Part shown: one piece after another, positions 1 to 5,403 of the stretch
How positions within the stretch are numbered: position 1 is the stretch's first letter
Layout of the letters: every line of letters begins with the position of its first letter
Assembly (NCBI GenBank): GCA_003702465.1
Contig: REGF01000047.1
Coordinates: 1-8,610 of the forward strand
Origin: Candidatus Nitrosomarinus sp.
GTDB lineage: Archaea > Thermoproteota > Nitrososphaeria > Nitrososphaerales > Nitrosopumilaceae
DNA length: 8,610 bases
Direction of reading: 5' to 3'
Program-made: the position numbers and the translations under genes
Notes under the pieces: generated by a model
The model's input: the letters and a program-made list of their open reading frames with translations, nothing else
Database searches by the model: none
Told to the model about the DNA's origin: nothing

Positions 1-403
1 GTATTCATTGATGTTTATTGGTGGATATATTTCTGCATCTGGTTTGGGATTAACTTGTCCTGAATGGCCACAATGTCCAAATGGATTCATGCCTTCAGAA
101 GAATACTTTGTTGAATGGACTCATAGACTAATTGCAGCAAGCGTAGGTATTTTGGTTATATCCACTATGGTTGCAAGTTTGATTAACAAGAATGCAGATT
201 TGAAAATTAAAGTTACTAGTTCTATTGCAACTGCTTTAGTGATTACACAAATTACTTTAGGTGCTTTAGTAATTGACTTAAAATTACATGCAGTTTTAGT
301 TTCTGTACATTTGGGAATTGGAATATTCTTATTTGCAATGGTATTGTTAACAACATTATTTGCATTCAGAATTGCAAAAATGCCAATGAAAGCTAAGATT
401 TAG
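1..403 (+). CDS. ctaA: Heme A synthase, compact archaeal CtaA/COX15 type (5' end outside window)
   Basis: Converts heme O to heme A in the membrane, for insertion into haem-copper oxidase. The frame is open to the left edge (codons from base 2), so the start and most of the first TM segment are missing. Counting residues from the TTG codon at base 8, the extracytoplasmic loop GLTCPEWPQC carries a Cys pair (17 and 23). EWTHR (36-40) supplies the family's Glu and first haem-ligand His. H101 in VSVHLG sits 62 residues later, close to the H60-H123 spacing in the first half of Bacillus CtaA. Three further TM helices follow (about 33-59, 68-90, 94-122), and the protein stops where bacterial CtaA would begin its second four-helix half. 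This matches the half-length, four-helix archaeal form known from Aeropyrum. The last 11 bases overlap the convergent gene at 393-914. The family call is strong; the true start cannot be seen. Confidence 0.88.
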   Translation, partial: YSLMFIGGYISASGLGLTCPEWPQCPNGFMPSEEYFVEWTHRLIAASVGILVISTMVASLINKNADLKIKVTSSIATALVITQITLGALVIDLKLHAVLVSVHLGIGIFLFAMVLLTTLFAFRIAKMPMKAKI

Positions 404-914
404 ATTTTTTAAAATATTTTGGAAAGTAGATGTATCCCATTACAACTGCAAAAGTTAATGCTCCCACAGTAATGGCTACAATGAAAATTACTCCAAATGG
501 ACTTTGAGTTCCCATGTTAAATGAGTATGTCAAAATCCCATCTGTACCATCCATATCATACAAATCAATATAGACAATATGGTTTCCTGAATATTTCCAA
601 ACATAGTCAATATCCCAATGTGCATCATTGATGGTTGTTGGTGGAATTGCATTTACTTGTTGATCGTTATAGAATACTCTGATCCCCATTGTAAAACCAT
701 CTACTTCTTCAAAGTCAGCATCAGTAACTCTGACTAAAAATTGAGATGGTTCATTTAATTGTGGGAATTCAGGCGTGGTGGCTACTTGAACCCTATATCC
801 TCCATAGAATTCTTCAGCTGAATTAAACAATGAATGTGCATATGCTGAATTCGTGGCTGAAGTTAATGAGATCACTATTATGAAGATCAATAACGTTGAT
901 CGCAGCTTAATCAT
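393..914 (-). CDS. Secreted, C-terminally membrane-anchored protein, possible copper binder
   Basis: 173 residues, not recognised as a named family. Residues 1-26 are a signal peptide (basic MIKLR, hydrophobic core 8-19, AYA cleavage site), so the mature chain would begin with His27. Residues 35-135 look like a beta-sandwich domain (alternating strands, VRVTDADF, GNHIVYIDLYD). Residues 140-163 form one TM helix, followed by a Lys-rich cytoplasmic tail (KYFKKSKS), giving a type I topology with the domain outside. The order of a His directly after the signal peptide and a later D-x-H (D97, H99) resembles the CopC copper site, and the strand pattern resembles YtkA/FixH-like domains. Both resemblances are inference by eye. 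It sits convergent to heme A synthase and overlaps it by 11 bases, which fits but does not prove a role in oxidase or copper handling. The ATG at 914 has an AT-rich TATA-like stretch about 27 bases upstream. Confidence 0.75.
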   Translation of the reverse strand: MIKLRSTLLIFIIVISLTSATNSAYAHSLFNSAEEFYGGYRVQVATTPEFPQLNEPSQFLVRVTDADFEEVDGFTMGIRVFYNDQQVNAIPPTTINDAHWDIDYVWKYSGNHIVYIDLYDMDGTDGILTYSFNMGTQSPFGVIFIVAITVGALTFAVVMGYIYFPKYFKKSKS

Positions 915-935
915 ACATTATACTCAATCAGAGAT

Positions 936-947
936 GAATATATTGTA
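936..947 (-). promoter_or_regulatory. TATA-like box for the secreted protein gene
   Basis: Read on the minus strand, an ACAATATATTC-type AT stretch lies centred about 27 bases before the ATG at 914. This is the spacing expected for a leaderless archaeal transcript. No ribosome binding site is visible. Confidence 0.4.
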
Positions 948-979
948 AATCAATTTCCTTCAAGAAAATCTTCACAACC

Positions 980-986
980 TTTAAAT
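980..986 (+). promoter_or_regulatory. TATA box (TTTAAAT) for the SRPBCC gene
   Basis: TTTAAAT is centred 25 bases before the ATG at 1008, predicting transcription from at or very near the start codon. It supports 1008 over the ATG at 988, which is in another frame and closes after eight codons. Confidence 0.55.
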
Positions 987-1007
987 CATGATTGCCAAGA
1001 AAGCAAA

Positions 1008-1613
1008 ATGTTGACCCTCGTAAGAAAATCAATCGATATCAAAACACCTGTAGAGAACGTCTTCACATACTTTGCTAGACCAGAACATGTTTCTGATCAA
1101 ATCAAAAATGATACAGTTGGAATGACAGTTGTTCCAATGGATATCAAAGAAGGAATGGGTGTTGGTACAACATTTAGAATTATCGGTGACTTTAGCGGTA
1201 AACGTTTAGAGTGGGATTGTGAAACAACTGAATTTATCAGAAATGAAAAAATTGTTGCAAAACAAATCGAAGGTCCATTCAAACATTGGGAAATCACAAA
1301 TGAATTTGAATCATTAGGTGATAATCTAACAAGAATCACAATGTCTGTTGATTATGAAATGCCATTTGGTCCATTAGGAGCAATTTTGGATAAAGCAAAA
1401 TTTGCAAAATCTGCAGATAAAGGAATGGAAACAGCACTTTACAATGTTAGAGGATTACTTGAAGGAAACGGTTCAATTCCAGTGTACATTACACTAGATG
1501 CATATCAAAAACTTCTTGCAGAAAAGAAGAAGATGAACAATGTTCCAGTTTCAACTGCACTTACAGCCATTTTAGAAAAGTACAGTGAAATCGAAGCTAA
1601 AGCACAAAACTAA
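1008..1613 (+). CDS. SRPBCC (START/polyketide cyclase-like) protein with C-terminal ribbon-helix-helix-like segment
   Basis: 201 residues. Residues 1-150 have the SRPBCC helix-grip layout: an opening strand (LVRKSIDIKTPVENVFTYF, where the xI.tPve.Vf.yf pattern is typical), a run of antiparallel strands (GTTFRIIGDFSGKRLEWD, NLTRITMSVDYEMP), then a long closing helix (about 124-152). Such folds bind hydrophobic ligands or act as cyclases or lipid carriers; no substrate can be assigned here. Residues 157-195 depart from the usual family. A strand (IPVYITLD), helix (AYQKLLAEKKKMN), short turn (NVPVST) and helix (ALTAILEKYSEI) follow the CopG/MetJ-type ribbon-helix-helix pattern, which binds DNA as a dimer. 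The fusion suggests a ligand-sensing DNA-binding protein, but the tail could instead be only a dimerisation element. The gene is monocistronic, with a TATA box at 980-986 and T-rich sequence after the stop. SRPBCC call strong, RHH call moderate. Confidence 0.8.
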   Translation: MLTLVRKSIDIKTPVENVFTYFARPEHVSDQIKNDTVGMTVVPMDIKEGMGVGTTFRIIGDFSGKRLEWDCETTEFIRNEKIVAKQIEGPFKHWEITNEFESLGDNLTRITMSVDYEMPFGPLGAILDKAKFAKSADKGMETALYNVRGLLEGNGSIPVYITLDAYQKLLAEKKKMNNVPVSTALTAILEKYSEIEAKAQN

Positions 1614-1640
1614 ATTTTCATTTATTTTAAAATCTCAAGA

Positions 1641-1648
1641 TTAATAAC
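1641..1648 (+). promoter_or_regulatory. TATA-like box for tRNA-Lys
   Basis: TTAATAAC lies about 29 bases before the mature tRNA 5' end at 1674. That leaves room for a leader of a few bases to be removed by RNase P. Confidence 0.4.
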
Positions 1649-1673
1649 AACTCTAGGCATTTTTACTCAGTGT

Positions 1674-1747
1674 GGGTCTATGGCGCAGCCAGGTAGCGCA
1701 CCGGACTCTTAATCCGGTTGTCGAGGGTCCGAATCCCTCTAGACCCG
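1674..1747 (+). tRNA. tRNA-Lys (anticodon CUU)
   Basis: Full cloverleaf, 74 bases, no intron, no encoded CCA. The acceptor stem GGGTCTA/TAGACCC (1674-1680, 1740-1746) pairs perfectly, with discriminator G1747. The D stem is GCGC/GCGC, with T8 and G9. The anticodon stem CCGGA/TCCGG encloses loop CTCTTAA with anticodon CTT at 1708-1710. The T stem GAGGG/CCCTC encloses TCCGAAT. One oddity: the T-loop has C where position 55 is nearly always U (pseudouridine). The tRNA-Val in this window has the standard TTCAAAT loop. A T run follows at 1749-1752. Confidence 0.95.
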
Positions 1748-1781
1748 CTTTTAATTAAATTTCTAAAATCCAGAATAATGA

Positions 1782-2339
1782 TTATACTTTTTTTAATAAA
1801 GTAAATCTGGTATCTTCTTGCCCATAATCTTCATGTAAATCTACATCACTTACAAATTTTATTTTATAGTCTAACCATTTTTCACCCATATTGCGAAATT
1901 TATGATTTTCATCAATCTGTTTTTCTGTTTTTTCATATTTCTCACAATGCATTATCCATCTTTTTGAAACTCGAAAAATTTCTGCAATCCCATTTTCTAG
2001 AACATCATCGTCTAGATAATTCATTAATCCATGAGTGAATACAAAATCTATTGACGAGTCATCAAATGGAAGTTTTGTAATGTTGCCTTTTTGAAAATTT
2101 ACATTTGGTAATTGTTTTTGCCCAATTTCTAATGCATGATCATTTAGATCAATTCCATGTAACTGAAATGAGTCTGAAAATAATCTTAAGTCAATTCCAG
2201 TCCCACAACCAATTTCTAAAATACTTTGTACGCCTGGCAAAGAACTAGCTAAATCTCTAACATATTTTGCAAATTCTTCATTATATCGTGATTCGTTTTC
2301 ATCTGCATAATTATTCCAAAATTCCTCATTGTATTTCAT
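1782..2339 (-). CDS. Class I SAM-dependent methyltransferase
   Basis: 185 residues from the ATG at 2339; a TTG four codons upstream (2351) is in frame but less likely. The protein has a class I Rossmann fold. Motif I is LEIGCGTG (41-48), which binds the SAM methionine and ribose side. The acidic end of strand 2 is HGIDLND (61-67), binding the ribose hydroxyls. GNITKLPFDDSSIDFVFTHG (86-105) covers motifs II-III. The substrate is not shown by sequence. The stretch after strand 5 (SKRWIMHCEKYEKTE, 125-139) recalls by eye the methylases found beside pseudaminic/nonulosonic acid genes, but no sugar genes sit next to it. It follows the small Cys-rich gene by 43 bases on the same strand, so the two may share a transcript with ilvE. 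Its 3' end faces tRNA-Lys, 34 bases away. Confidence 0.82.
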   Translation of the reverse strand: MKYNEEFWNNYADENESRYNEEFAKYVRDLASSLPGVQSILEIGCGTGIDLRLFSDSFQLHGIDLNDHALEIGQKQLPNVNFQKGNITKLPFDDSSIDFVFTHGLMNYLDDDVLENGIAEIFRVSKRWIMHCEKYEKTEKQIDENHKFRNMGEKWLDYKIKFVSDVDLHEDYGQEDTRFTLLKKV

Positions 2340-2382
2340 ATTGTTTTTCAATTAAAGCCATATTTGTTATTGTTTGTTTTTC

Positions 2383-2544
2383 TTAATGTTGGCATTTGCA
2401 TGGAATTAATTGTGTATCAAAAGTGCAATCATGAGGACCATCTGATTTTCCTTGTTTTGGAATATTTTTCATACAATCTTCATGACGTCCTTTTCTACAG
2501 AACCAACAAATTTCAGGTGTATCGCCAGTTGCACATAAATCCAT
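2383..2544 (-). CDS. Small Cys-rich (zinc-ribbon-like) protein, 53 residues
   Basis: A short minus-strand frame with a clear metal-site pattern. It begins MDLCATGDTPEICWFC (Cys4, 13, 16), continues RKGRHEDC (H21, C24), and ends with PHDC (H38, C40) and PCKCQH (C49, C51, H53). Seven Cys and three His in 53 residues, including C-W-F-C and C-x-C pairs, point to one or two structural zinc sites. No hydrophobic segment or signal peptide is seen. It lies 40 bases downstream of ilvE and 43 bases upstream of the methyltransferase, all on one strand. The plus-strand frame over the same bases gives an uninformative peptide and is taken as its shadow. I do not recognise the family. A nucleic-acid or protein adaptor role is possible but unproven. 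Confidence 0.7.
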   Translation of the reverse strand: MDLCATGDTPEICWFCRKGRHEDCMKNIPKQGKSDGPHDCTFDTQLIPCKCQH

Positions 2545-2584
2545 AATTTTTGATATTTTTTTTGGGTAAAAAAGTTATTTGAAA

Positions 2585-3499
2585 TTAGACAAAAGTTAAC
2601 CATGGCAAAAATCTTTCATCTTTACCCATAACTACATCAGAAAATGATTTTTGTAATGCTTTAGTTACACTGCCCATCTTTCCAGTTCCAATTTTTACTT
2701 TATCTATCTGTGTAACTGATTTTACTTCTGCAGCAGTTCCTGTCATGAATATTTCATCTGCATTGTACAAGTCATCTCTTTCTAAATCTCGTTCAATTAC
2801 AAAACCACCATTTTCTTCAATTATTTGGATAATACTATCTCTAGTAATTCCTTCTAATCCGCCAGCTGATAATGGTGGTGTTTGTATGATGTCATCTTTA
2901 ATTATGAAAATATTTTCAGCACTTCCTTCTGCAACTTTTCCTTGTGAATTTAACATAATTGCTTCATCATATCCGTTATCCAATGCTTCCATTCTTGCTA
3001 ATGCTGCATTAGCATAATTTGATGCTGCTTTTGCTTGCATTGGTTGTGATCTTGAATCAATTTTTACCCAACTAGAAACTTTACACTTTGCTCCAGAAAA
3101 TTTACCAGCTTTTGATTCTCCCATTTTCCATTCCCAACATGAAATTGAAACATCTACTTTGTTTGTTGTAGGAGTTAATCCCATAGTTCCATATCCGTAA
3201 TATGCTAATGGTCTAATGTAAGCTTCTTTCAATCCACTAGCTTTAATCGTTTTTACAATTGCTTCTGAAATTTCTTTTTGAGAAAATTGCATTTTCATTG
3301 AGTATAATTTTGCAGATTTGAATAATCTTTCAACATGTTCTGGTAATCTGAAAATTGCTGAACCGTTAGGAGTATCATAACATCTGATCCCCTCAAAAAT
3401 TGATGTTGAATAATGCAATGCATGTGTTAACACGTGAACTTTGGCATCTTTGAAAGGAACTAATTTACCATTCATCCAGATTTTTCCAGTTTCTATCAT
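2585..3499 (-). CDS. ilvE: Branched-chain amino acid aminotransferase
   Basis: PLP enzyme of fold type IV. It transfers the amino group between glutamate and the 2-oxo acids of leucine, isoleucine and valine, in the cytoplasm. 304 residues is the normal IlvE length. Visible signatures: the N-terminal WMNGKLVPFKDAKVHVLTHALHY stretch with SIFEGIRCY (33-41), phosphate-side R58 in HVERLFKSAK, YIRPLAYYG (94-102), the Schiff-base lysine K157 in QAKAASNYANA, and the class IV signature around EAIMLNSQGKVAEGSAENIF with the cofactor-contacting Glu. EGITRDSII and IFMTGTAAEV close the active site. D-amino-acid or aminodeoxychorismate-lyase relatives are less likely, because the branched-chain EGIRCY and RPL motifs and the length are all present. 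The ATG at 3499 has TTTAAAT 27 bases upstream, implying a leaderless message. It heads a minus-strand run with the Cys-rich gene and the methyltransferase, and diverges from the gene at 3594. Confidence 0.95.
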   Translation of the reverse strand: MIETGKIWMNGKLVPFKDAKVHVLTHALHYSTSIFEGIRCYDTPNGSAIFRLPEHVERLFKSAKLYSMKMQFSQKEISEAIVKTIKASGLKEAYIRPLAYYGYGTMGLTPTTNKVDVSISCWEWKMGESKAGKFSGAKCKVSSWVKIDSRSQPMQAKAASNYANAALARMEALDNGYDEAIMLNSQGKVAEGSAENIFIIKDDIIQTPPLSAGGLEGITRDSIIQIIEENGGFVIERDLERDDLYNADEIFMTGTAAEVKSVTQIDKVKIGTGKMGSVTKALQKSFSDVVMGKDERFLPWLTFV

Positions 3500-3522
3500 A
3501 GGAAATGAAAAAAAACCTCGTA

Positions 3523-3529
3523 ATTTAAA
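3523..3529 (-). promoter_or_regulatory. TATA box for ilvE
   Basis: ATTTAAA on the plus strand (TTTAAAT on the minus) is centred 27 bases before the ilvE ATG at 3499. Confidence 0.55.
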
Positions 3530-3560
3530 GAGTTATCTTTATGAAAATTTGTTAATCTGG

Positions 3561-3570
3561 AAAATACATA
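3561..3570 (+). promoter_or_regulatory. TATA-like box for the two-TM mini-protein
   Basis: AAAATACATA is centred about 28 bases before the ATG at 3594. It shares a short divergent intergenic region with the ilvE promoter. Confidence 0.45.
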
Positions 3571-3593
3571 TCTGATTAATTTTTAATCCTGAT

Positions 3594-3800
3594 ATGGAAT
3601 GGACATTAGGCTTTATTGCAATAATCTTTCTTACTGTAGGCTTGATTGGTCAGGCATTTCAAATGCGTAAAATTCGTTTAGCTAATCATCCAGATGGAGA
3701 ATTAGCCTCACCAAATATTTTTACAAATAAGAGTAATTTCAAATGGTATGCAATCATAGGTATTGGCATTGCATGCTGGTATGTAGCTGAACGACTTTAA
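3594..3800 (+). CDS. Two-TM small membrane protein, unknown function
   Basis: 68 residues. TM helix 1 spans about 4-22 (LGFIAIIFLTVGLIGQAF) and TM helix 2 about 50-65 (WYAIIGIGIACWYVAE). Between them is a hydrophilic loop rich in basic and polar residues (QMRKIRLANHPDGELASPNIFTNKSN). The basic MRKIR after helix 1 suggests the loop lies in the cytoplasm with both ends outside. A single Cys lies in helix 2. The gene has its own TATA-like box at leaderless spacing and ordinary codon use, so it is probably real. The family is not recognised. It diverges from ilvE, and the candidate structured RNA follows its stop. Confidence 0.65.
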   Translation: MEWTLGFIAIIFLTVGLIGQAFQMRKIRLANHPDGELASPNIFTNKSNFKWYAIIGIGIACWYVAERL

Positions 3801-3815
3801 ACTATATAGACTAGA

Positions 3816-3825
3816 ATTAAATACT
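3816..3825 (+). promoter_or_regulatory. TATA-like box for candidate RNA
   Basis: ATTAAATACT lies about 26 bases before base 3846, where the GC-elevated hairpin region begins. If it is used, transcription would start near G3846. Confidence 0.35.
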
Positions 3826-3845
3826 AATTTGTTCTACTAATAGTA

Positions 3846-3937
3846 GCGTGTTGTGGGTAACGCCGGACTAAATCTAGATAAAGAGTCCAAGAACAAACCC
3901 TTAATGGCGTTTACTGGTGAAAACCTGTAACGCCATC
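3846..3937 (+). ncRNA. Candidate structured non-coding RNA in a convergent intergenic region
   Basis: No frame of useful length covers this stretch, yet it is about 46% G+C in otherwise AT-rich DNA and folds well. One hairpin, GGACT (3865-3869) with AGTCC (3884-3888), encloses a 14-base loop containing the palindrome ATCTAGAT. A longer hairpin, 3904-3936, pairs ATGGCGTT with AACGCCAT, then AC/GT, a T-T mismatch and GGT/ACC, closed by a GAAA tetraloop (3919-3922), with one bulged T. GGGT (3855-3858) could also pair with ACCC (3897-3900) around the first hairpin. The GNRA loop exists only on the plus strand, which favours that orientation. The stretch lies between the 3' ends of a plus and a minus gene, so it is not a leader of either. 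It does not fit tRNA, 5S, SRP, RNase P or C/D box RNA. It could instead be 3'-end structure of the aspartate kinase message. Confidence 0.45.
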
Positions 3938-3943
3938 ATTACG

Positions 3944-5359
3944 TTAAACAAAATTTATTTTTGAGATTTCATCATGAACTGCCATGATTGCTTTTTGAAT
4001 ATTTTCTTCTGCATCTTCAACAACAATCAATATTCTTGATGTCTCTTCTTGTGCATCCATATTCAAAATATTTAATCCAGATTCACCAATTTTTGCACTA
4101 GTTCTAGATGCAACTTGTTGAACTCTCCACATTTCATCTCCTATTAACGTGATAACTCCTCTGTTGTATGTAATTGTAGCAAGTGAATCAAATCCTAAAA
4201 GATATTTTTCATTTCTTTTAACATAATCTGCATCCAAAAATAATATTCTTGATAATTCTACTCCGTCTTTTGTGAATGGTGATAAAATAATAAATTCACT
4301 ATACCGTTTGTCTTTTTCTAAAGAAGTAAGTAATTTTTGTATAGAATTTGTTTCTATTCTAAATATAGCACAATTTTCTTTTCCTGTAACTATTTTTATC
4401 GGATGACCTTTTTGTTCTTCTAAATTTCTTTCAATTGTAGTAATTTTTTCAGGATTTTTAATATTAGTAATTTTAATTGGCATATCTACACCATGTTCTA
4501 CAATTTCTTTAATTGCAATAGGATCTAAAATTTTCATTCCAAACATTCCAGCTAATCTTGCTTCATTGTATGATAACTGAATAACTTCTGTTAACCCATC
4601 TTTTACAATTTTAGGATCAGCTGATACTACTGAACTATCTTTTTCAAAATCTATACTAGTTTCATATTTTTTGTGAAATAGTATTCCCAAGTCTGCTGCA
4701 GTTCTATCTGAACCTCCTCTTTCATAGGTAGTTGTAACGTTATCTACTGTTTTTCCTATAAATCCACCAATAGTGACAACTTGATTTTCTTTAACTAATT
4801 CTTCAATTTTGCCTATTCTTTCAATTGATTCAGATTTCAAAAAATTTGTTGACTCTATGTTGTTATCTGTAATAATTGGCCAATCATCAAATTCAACTGC
4901 ATCTGTCTTAATTTCATTACTTCTAAGAATGTGATTCATAACATGAGACATCAATATCTCTCCAGAAAATGCTAAAGCTCTAGATCTTGTTTCATCTGCA
5001 AATTCTTTATTTTGAAATGCATCTTCTAGAGCTTTTTGTGATTTTTCTAAATGTACATCTATTGCTTTTTGACAGTTTTCCCTGTTTTCTTCATTAACTA
5101 ATTGAATAATTTTTTCATAACATGCTTTGACTATTTCTAATGATGGTTTAATTCCATTTTCTGCATTTTTTCCTTGTTCTAGTATTACATCTGTTAGGGA
5201 ACGCCTTTTTCCATTGTGAATGGTTAATGGTGCTGAAAATACGGTAATTAATTTAGAATTTGTTTTTAAATCATTTATTCTTTGAAGAATTTGTGGAATT
5301 GATTCTCCATCTGAACCAATTGCACTTCCTCCAAACTTTGCAATAATTAAATTATTCAT
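3944..5359 (-). CDS. Aspartate kinase
   Basis: Phosphorylates aspartate to 4-phosphoaspartate, the first step to lysine, threonine, methionine and isoleucine. 471 residues fits a monofunctional kinase with a regulatory tail. The amino acid kinase domain (1-300) shows KFGGSAIG (8-15, ATP phosphates), FSGE (131-134, substrate), GGFIGKT (198-204), ERGGSDRTAADLG (213-225) and SADPKIV (246-252), followed by LSYNEARLAGMFGMKILDP (262-280), all diagnostic of aspartokinase. Two ACT-type regulatory segments follow (about 321-385 and 395-470). The second contains GVITLIGDEMW and SGLNILNMDAQE, the usual allosteric amino-acid binding face, so feedback inhibition is likely. No fused homoserine dehydrogenase is present. 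The start at 5359 is followed at once by the P-loop-like strand. It lies 44 bases downstream of the glycosyltransferase stop on the same strand. An AT-rich GTTAATAG at about 5385-5393 may give it its own promoter. Confidence 0.93.
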   Translation of the reverse strand: MNNLIIAKFGGSAIGSDGESIPQILQRINDLKTNSKLITVFSAPLTIHNGKRRSLTDVILEQGKNAENGIKPSLEIVKACYEKIIQLVNEENRENCQKAIDVHLEKSQKALEDAFQNKEFADETRSRALAFSGEILMSHVMNHILRSNEIKTDAVEFDDWPIITDNNIESTNFLKSESIERIGKIEELVKENQVVTIGGFIGKTVDNVTTTYERGGSDRTAADLGILFHKKYETSIDFEKDSSVVSADPKIVKDGLTEVIQLSYNEARLAGMFGMKILDPIAIKEIVEHGVDMPIKITNIKNPEKITTIERNLEEQKGHPIKIVTGKENCAIFRIETNSIQKLLTSLEKDKRYSEFIILSPFTKDGVELSRILFLDADYVKRNEKYLLGFDSLATITYNRGVITLIGDEMWRVQQVASRTSAKIGESGLNILNMDAQEETSRILIVVEDAEENIQKAIMAVHDEISKINFV

Positions 5360-5403
5360 AGTACTGTCTTAAAACAAAATTGCCATCTATTAACTATTTG
5401 ATT

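Noticed and set aside
1097..1339. Minus-strand 80-residue frame inside the SRPBCC gene
   Set aside because: Low-information peptide fully inside a strong gene on the other strand; a shadow.
2364..2546. Plus-strand 60-residue frame
   Set aside because: It is antisense to the Cys-rich 53-residue gene, starts without a TATA box at the right place, and its peptide shows no domain; the opposite strand carries a clear Cys/His pattern.
2745..3017. Plus-strand 90-residue frame inside ilvE
   Set aside because: Ser/Ile-rich shadow of the aminotransferase, with no promoter or motif.
3904..3936. Hairpin as a rho-independent-type terminator of aspartate kinase
   Set aside because: On the minus strand it begins 8 bases after the stop but is not followed by a T run (AAGGGTTTG follows), and archaeal termination does not depend on such hairpins. 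The GNRA loop is on the other strand. Kept only as an alternative.
3904..3945. C/D box sRNA on the minus strand (ATGATGG near 3940)
   Set aside because: The C-box-like string is imperfect and no CTGA D box follows at a plausible distance.
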